Origin: Paenibacillus mangrovi
Lineage (GTDB): Bacteria; Bacillota; Bacilli; Paenibacillales; Paenibacillaceae
Direction of reading: 5' to 3'
Length of the DNA: 64,000 nt
Assembly: GCF_022898935.1 (NCBI RefSeq)
Contig: NZ_JALIRP010000017.1
Location: forward strand, 1-64,000
The position numbers were made by a program, and so were the translations under genes. Every line of letters begins with the position of its first letter. Positions within the stretch are counted from its first letter, which is position 1. The notes beneath the pieces are model-generated. The model had not been told where the DNA came from, did not search any database, and worked only from the letters and a program-made list of their open reading frames with translations. Below are positions 60,685-64,000 of the stretch, piece by piece.

Positions 60685-61398
60685 TTATGAACCGCCGCCT
60701 TCCCCGCTGTCACCAGAGTCTCCGCCTTCCTTGCCTTTTTCGCCTTCTCCTTTTCCTTCTCCTTTTCCTTCTCCGCCTCCGCCTTGACCACCTTTACCGC
60801 CGCCCTTTTCAACCTTAGGCTGCAGCTCCTGAGTTACTACGGTCTGCAGAAGAGACATCACTTGCATTTTGAACATCGGATTTTGCATGGCTTCCTGCAT
60901 GACTGTCATCGACTGCTTGCGGTACTCAGGAGTTTTGGTAAGGTCTAGGAACATCTTCATCATTTCTGGCGACTTCATAATGTCCGAGACTGCCTTTTGA
61001 TACGTTGGATCCTTAATGAGCTGCATATGCAGCTGCTTATCTTGTGAGCTGATCGCTTTGGCAAAATCACCAGCAAACTGCGGATCGGTCATGATTTTTT
61101 CAATTTCCTTTTTATATTCCTCTGAAGTAATCGTGTCCTTTACAGCTGTACGAATCTGATCGGCTGCCTGCGCAGACATCATCTGCATGCTGGGGCCGCC
61201 TGTTGAACCGCCGCCCTGCTTCATTGCGTCCTCGACAGCTTTCTTGCCTTCATCGCTTTTTAGGATGTCGACTACCATCGTTTTCATTTCTTTATAATCG
61301 GCCTGAGGTGGTGCATAGCTCTGTTGGGATCCGCAGCCTGCAAGTATGGCGGAAAGCCCGAATATGATTCCCCATACGCCTAAAACCGGCCACTTCAT
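60685..61398 (-). CDS. gerD: Spore germination lipoprotein GerD
   Basis: 237 residues. Signal peptide with lipobox LAGC (lipid cysteine C22), a helical GerD core with repeated EEYKKEIEK/DPQFAGDF/DPTYQKAV-type units, and a 35-residue Gly/Lys/Glu/Ser tail (GEGKGEGKGEGEKGKEG). B. subtilis GerD (about 185 residues) gathers nutrient receptors into the germinosome in the spore inner membrane; the tail makes this one longer. ATG 61398 follows AAAGGAGTGA; the frame extends to 61422. Here the gene is on the - strand while its neighbours salA and kbaA are on +. Confidence 0.93.
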   Translation of the reverse strand: MKWPVLGVWGIIFGLSAILAGCGSQQSYAPPQADYKEMKTMVVDILKSDEGKKAVEDAMKQGGGSTGGPSMQMMSAQAADQIRTAVKDTITSEEYKKEIEKIMTDPQFAGDFAKAISSQDKQLHMQLIKDPTYQKAVSDIMKSPEMMKMFLDLTKTPEYRKQSMTVMQEAMQNPMFKMQVMSLLQTVVTQELQPKVEKGGGKGGQGGGGEGKGEGKGEGEKGKEGGDSGDSGEGGGS

Positions 61399-61430
61399 GA
61401 GCGTCACTCCTTTGCAATTCATGCTGATTG

Positions 61431-61461
61431 TAGTATGCCGTGGTGATTTTCGAAATATGTC
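61431..61461 (-). promoter_or_regulatory. Candidate sigma-G promoter of gerD
   Basis: On the - strand, GACATA (61461-61456), an 18-nt spacer and CATACTA (61437-61431), a perfect sigma-G -10 element. It would start transcription ~26 nt before the gerD ATG. B. subtilis gerD is sigma-G dependent. Confidence 0.65.
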
Positions 61462-61524
61462 GAAACGATGATGGTTTTTTAATGAGAACGTTGGTAAAAT
61501 AATGTCTTGGGGGTGCAGACAAAG

Positions 61525-62115
61525 TTGAACTTGAAAAATTGGTCCAAGTTATTTTTAAAGACCTTGCTTGTTGGAGCGATCGTCTCCATCATCACCGGTT
61601 TTCTGCTTCCGTTTAGCAGAGAATCGATTTCATTCAAGGATGCTAAAGATGTTTTGTTTTATTTGCTCATCTTATTCTTTTTTGGGGCTATGACGAGCGT
61701 ATACTCGCAGCTGGGCTTTTTTGCTTATATGATCCTGAATTATACGGCTATCGGTGTTTTCCGTAGAAAAACGTGGCAGTACATACAGTTTGCTCTGGCG
61801 GTTCTGGCTCTGCTGGAAGTGATGTTCTTCCGTTCCTTTGTGGGAAAGGAAAACAGCCAGACGGCAGATTTGCTGCTGGGAGTAGTTATTTTGTTTGTGG
61901 CCGTGGCCACTGCCTATTTTAAAGTCAAAGCCACAAATCCTACCGCCTGGGTGCCAACCATCTTCTTTATGACAGCGATTACGGTTGTGGAGATGGTAGG
62001 AGCACTCCAAATCAATGATAATAATGCAACCATCTTTATTGTTGTTCCATTGTTAGCCTGCAATGCATACCAAATTTTAATACTTCATAAGCTGTTGAAA
62101 CCCAAAAAGAGCTAA
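61525..62115 (+). CDS. kbaA: KinB-signalling pathway activation protein KbaA
   Basis: 196 residues with about six membrane helices (first at ~8-27) and a short basic tail (KLLKPKKS). In B. subtilis it is needed for KinB to feed the sporulation phosphorelay. The choice of TTG 61525 rests on GGGGGTG (61509-61515) and the 198-residue B. subtilis length; TTG 61507 opens the frame but overlaps that site. Confidence 0.9.
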   Translation: MNLKNWSKLFLKTLLVGAIVSIITGFLLPFSRESISFKDAKDVLFYLLILFFFGAMTSVYSQLGFFAYMILNYTAIGVFRRKTWQYIQFALAVLALLEVMFFRSFVGKENSQTADLLLGVVILFVAVATAYFKVKATNPTAWVPTIFFMTAITVVEMVGALQINDNNATIFIVVPLLACNAYQILILHKLLKPKKS

Positions 62116-62135
62116 GAAACTTAGCTCTTTTTTCT
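62107..62135. terminator. Terminator of kbaA
   Basis: AAGAGCTAAG-AAA-CTTAGCTCTT (62107-62129) then T run; the 5' arm contains the kbaA stop codon. It also faces pdaB on the - strand, with A5 on its left, so it may serve both. Confidence 0.9.
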
Positions 62136-62158
62136 GTAAGTCGGGATGCTGTTATATG

Positions 62159-62965
62159 CTACAAACCAGCGGCATCATCGATGGCTTGCTGAAGCGTGGC
62201 TTGATCACGGATTTCTTTGCCCTTGGTATCGGCCTGCGTCAGAAGATCGGAAACCGTTACGAATTCATATCCCTGTTTGCGCAGCTCATCGATAATGATG
62301 GGAAGGGCCTCATGGGTCTGTTTGCAGGAGTCGCTGGCATGAAGGAGGACGATATCGCCAGGATGTGCTTTGCTTACAACGCGATTGACGATATTGTCCA
62401 CGCCGATATTTTTCCAGTCCTGAGAATCGGTATCCCACTGGATAACCTTGTAATTCAAGCTGTCAGCGATTTTCAGTACCCGTTTATCAAAGTCTCCATT
62501 AGGCAAGCGCAACAGATTTGGTTCTTTGCCAGTCAAATCGGTTAATATAGAATTGGCCGTTATCAGCTGGGTTTTGATTTCTTCATCGCTAAGACTGCTG
62601 TAATTCACATGCTTATGCCCGTGGCTTCCGATTTCAAAGCCGGCGGTTTTGATCTGATTGACGATATCGGGGTGGCTCTTGCTCCAAGGTGAGGATAGGA
62701 AGAAGGTAGCCTTCTGGACTCCTTTGTCTTTGAGGACGTTCAGAATGGGCTCAGGACGCTTTTCTCCCCAACTGATATCAAATGTTAAAGCGATAACCTT
62801 CTTGTCCGTAGGAACGCTGTAAATGGCAGCTGGAGCCCCTTCGGAGAACACCGTAATATTGTCGGATTCCACATAAATAATACCGATAGCGAACAGTGCA
62901 GCGGCGAGAACAAAGAAAGTACGCTTGATTTTGCGGCCGTTCAGCACATAAAAAAATGAATTCAT
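62159..62965 (-). CDS. pdaB: Polysaccharide deacetylase family sporulation protein PdaB
   Basis: 268 residues: an N-terminal membrane anchor (about 14-32) and a NodB-type domain. TFDISWGE (61-68) keeps the first aspartate (D63) but not the second of the usual TFDDG; H115 and H119 of HGHKH and LRLPNGDFD are present. The B. subtilis homologue, as I recall, shows the same change and is needed to keep spores dormant. ATG 62965 follows GAAAGGGGCGA. Confidence 0.93.
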   Translation of the reverse strand: MNSFFYVLNGRKIKRTFFVLAAALFAIGIIYVESDNITVFSEGAPAAIYSVPTDKKVIALTFDISWGEKRPEPILNVLKDKGVQKATFFLSSPWSKSHPDIVNQIKTAGFEIGSHGHKHVNYSSLSDEEIKTQLITANSILTDLTGKEPNLLRLPNGDFDKRVLKIADSLNYKVIQWDTDSQDWKNIGVDNIVNRVVSKAHPGDIVLLHASDSCKQTHEALPIIIDELRKQGYEFVTVSDLLTQADTKGKEIRDQATLQQAIDDAAGL

Positions 62966-63008
62966 CGCTATAGTCGCCCCTTTCCACTTTCGAATGCTTG
63001 TTTACTTC

Positions 63009-63038
63009 AATGTATGCTCGTACCAGCAAGTTATTACC
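63009..63038 (-). promoter_or_regulatory. Candidate sigma-E promoter of pdaB
   Basis: On the - strand CATACATT (63016-63009) fits the sigma-E -10 form; GGTAATA about 15 nt upstream is a weak -35. It would give a ~37-nt leader. B. subtilis pdaB is reported to depend on sigma-E and sigma-G. Confidence 0.4.
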
Positions 63039-63053
63039 ATGAGGAGGTTATAT

Positions 63054-63662
63054 ATGCTTCTGCTGACTACTTTTCTGAAAGATCTTGGCTTTATCCGCAA
63101 AACGTTGTTGTTTGTAACGGTGCTCTTTATCCTCGGTATTATAGCGGGATGGTACAGCACGGGAGCTCTTGCGGAGCTTATTAATAAACAGATGGACGGT
63201 ATTCGGGAAGTCAGTGAGACGCTGAGCAAATCCTCAACCCCAAAATGGAGCTTTTTTGTGTTTATTTTCTTTAACAACAGCATCAAGGCCGTGACTATGA
63301 TCTTCCTGGGGCTTCTTATTGGAGTTTTGCCGATTTTATTTTTGCTCGTTAACGGTATGGCTGTTGGCTTTCTTGTACATAACTCCATGGAGCAAGGGAA
63401 CAGCTTGTTTGATTTGGTTGTCAAAGGATTGCTGCCTCATGGGATTATCGAAATCCCGGCCATTATTATTGCTTGCGCTTTTGGTCTTCAGATGGGACTG
63501 TTGGTTCTTTCGAGCCTTGGGGGAAGCGGGAAGGCGGAATTGAAGAGAACGTGGAGAGAAATGTTCAGAAAAGCGCTGACTGCATCCGCCTGGATTGTTA
63601 TTATGCTGTTTGTCGCAGCCATTATTGAAAGCACGGTTACGTACACCCTGATGAAAGGTTAA
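63054..63662 (+). CDS. Stage II sporulation protein M-like membrane protein
   Basis: 202 residues with four to five membrane helices and the family block LPHGIIEIPAIIIACAFG. SpoIIM-type proteins (DUF95) belong to the DMP engulfment complex, but the family has other members, so the role is open; B. subtilis has no such gene here. ATG 63054 has GAGGAGG (63041-63047) 6 nt upstream. The pdaB-spoIIM-like pair is divergent across 88 bp. Confidence 0.82.
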   Translation: MLLLTTFLKDLGFIRKTLLFVTVLFILGIIAGWYSTGALAELINKQMDGIREVSETLSKSSTPKWSFFVFIFFNNSIKAVTMIFLGLLIGVLPILFLLVNGMAVGFLVHNSMEQGNSLFDLVVKGLLPHGIIEIPAIIIACAFGLQMGLLVLSSLGGSGKAELKRTWREMFRKALTASAWIVIMLFVAAIIESTVTYTLMKG

Positions 63663-63849
63663 TGATAAGTGCTCCGTAATGCAAAATTGTAAAAACACAT
63701 TCATAAATTTCCCAAAAAATGTGCATAACATTAAGGCAGTAAAATCAAGCGTTACTTAAAATGAACTGAAGTCGATTCTATCAATCGATCATGCTGCTGT
63801 ATATGATTTAGAATATTCGCTTTTAATCGACGAGGAGGCCATGACCATC

Positions 63850-64000
63850 ATGCTGGGTATGCTTTTTAACGATAAGGAATGTAAGGAACTTGATTATGTA
63901 CTGCGAAAAGAGCTGGATGAAATGCTGTTTGATCTTAGCGATCAGAGATTAGATCTGGAGGTCAGAAACGCCATTGCCAGCAGGTATAAGACCGTATTTC
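63850..64000 (+). CDS. Hypothetical protein, N-terminal part (runs off the window)
   Basis: At least 50 codons are open to the window edge, acidic and Leu-rich: MLGMLFNDKECKELDYVLRK then DEMLFDLSDQRLD. GGAGG (63834-63838) lies 11 nt before ATG 63850 and only 2 nt before ATG 63841, so 63850 is preferred. I do not recognise a function. The 63663-63849 gap before it shows no clear promoter or terminator. Confidence 0.7.
   Translation, partial: MLGMLFNDKECKELDYVLRKELDEMLFDLSDQRLDLEVRNAIASRYKTVF

Noticed and set aside
1..64000. Mobile elements, CRISPR arrays, toxin-antitoxin or defence genes
   Set aside because: No transposase, integrase, regularly spaced repeat or defence-type gene was seen; the region follows conserved chromosomal order throughout.

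Overview
The window is a chromosomal segment from a spore-forming, low-GC Gram-positive bacterium, most likely Paenibacillus or a close relative. The basis is the gene order, which follows the rrn-ctsR-to-pdaB region of Bacillus subtilis almost gene for gene, together with Paenibacillus-like protein sequences (RpoB, CtsR, ClpC) and sporulation genes (cwlD, gerD, kbaA, pdaB, a coat protein). The genus call is inference from remembered sequences; no search was run. There is no phage, insertion sequence, CRISPR array or tRNA, and almost all genes are on the + strand.

Layout. 1-590: the 3' end of a 23S rRNA gene, a 5S rRNA gene and the rrn terminator. 590-2170: a lone GNAT acetyltransferase. 2300-7300: the CtsR-regulated stress operon ctsR-mcsA-mcsB-clpC, with a textbook CtsR box on its promoter. 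7330-13760: radA, disA, a phosphatidylserine synthase gene, a small convergent Cys-rich gene, the PIN/TRAM gene yacL, ispD and ispF. 13810-19650: gltX, then a cysteine T-box leader ahead of cysE-cysS-mrnC-rlmB-rae1. 19690-25090: sigH, rpmG-secE-nusG, rplK-rplA, the L10 leader with rplJ-rplL, and a methyltransferase. 25100-37760: rpoB-rpoC, an L7Ae-like gene, rpsL-rpsG-fusA-tuf. 37910-53610: the S10, spc and alpha ribosomal operons, including secY, adk, map, infA and rpoA. 53680-55550: truA and rplM-rpsI. 55590-64000: a zinc-ribbon gene, a coat protein gene, cysH-sat (sulfate assimilation), then cwlD, salA, gerD, kbaA, pdaB, a SpoIIM-like gene and the start of one more gene.

How it works together. 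Most of the window builds the machinery for transcription, translation and protein quality control. Control is exercised largely through RNA: a T-box, an L10 leader, a duplicated motif resembling the ribosomal protein L1 site before rplK and rplA, and structured leaders before rpsL, rpsJ and rplM. The right end switches to endospore development and germination, with candidate sporulation-sigma promoters and a strong hairpin that hides the cwlD ribosome binding site.

I found no clearly new multi-gene system. The best leads are intergenic: the four-hairpin block between infA and rpmJ, with a 42-bp tandem repeat; the cwlD Shine-Dalgarno hairpin; the paired inverted repeats before ctsR; the structured rplQ-truA gap, where B. 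subtilis has ECF transporter genes; and the convergent Cys-rich, possibly MazG-like gene at 10777-11172. Where the longest open frame begins upstream of a well-placed ribosome binding site, I moved the start and say so in the entry.
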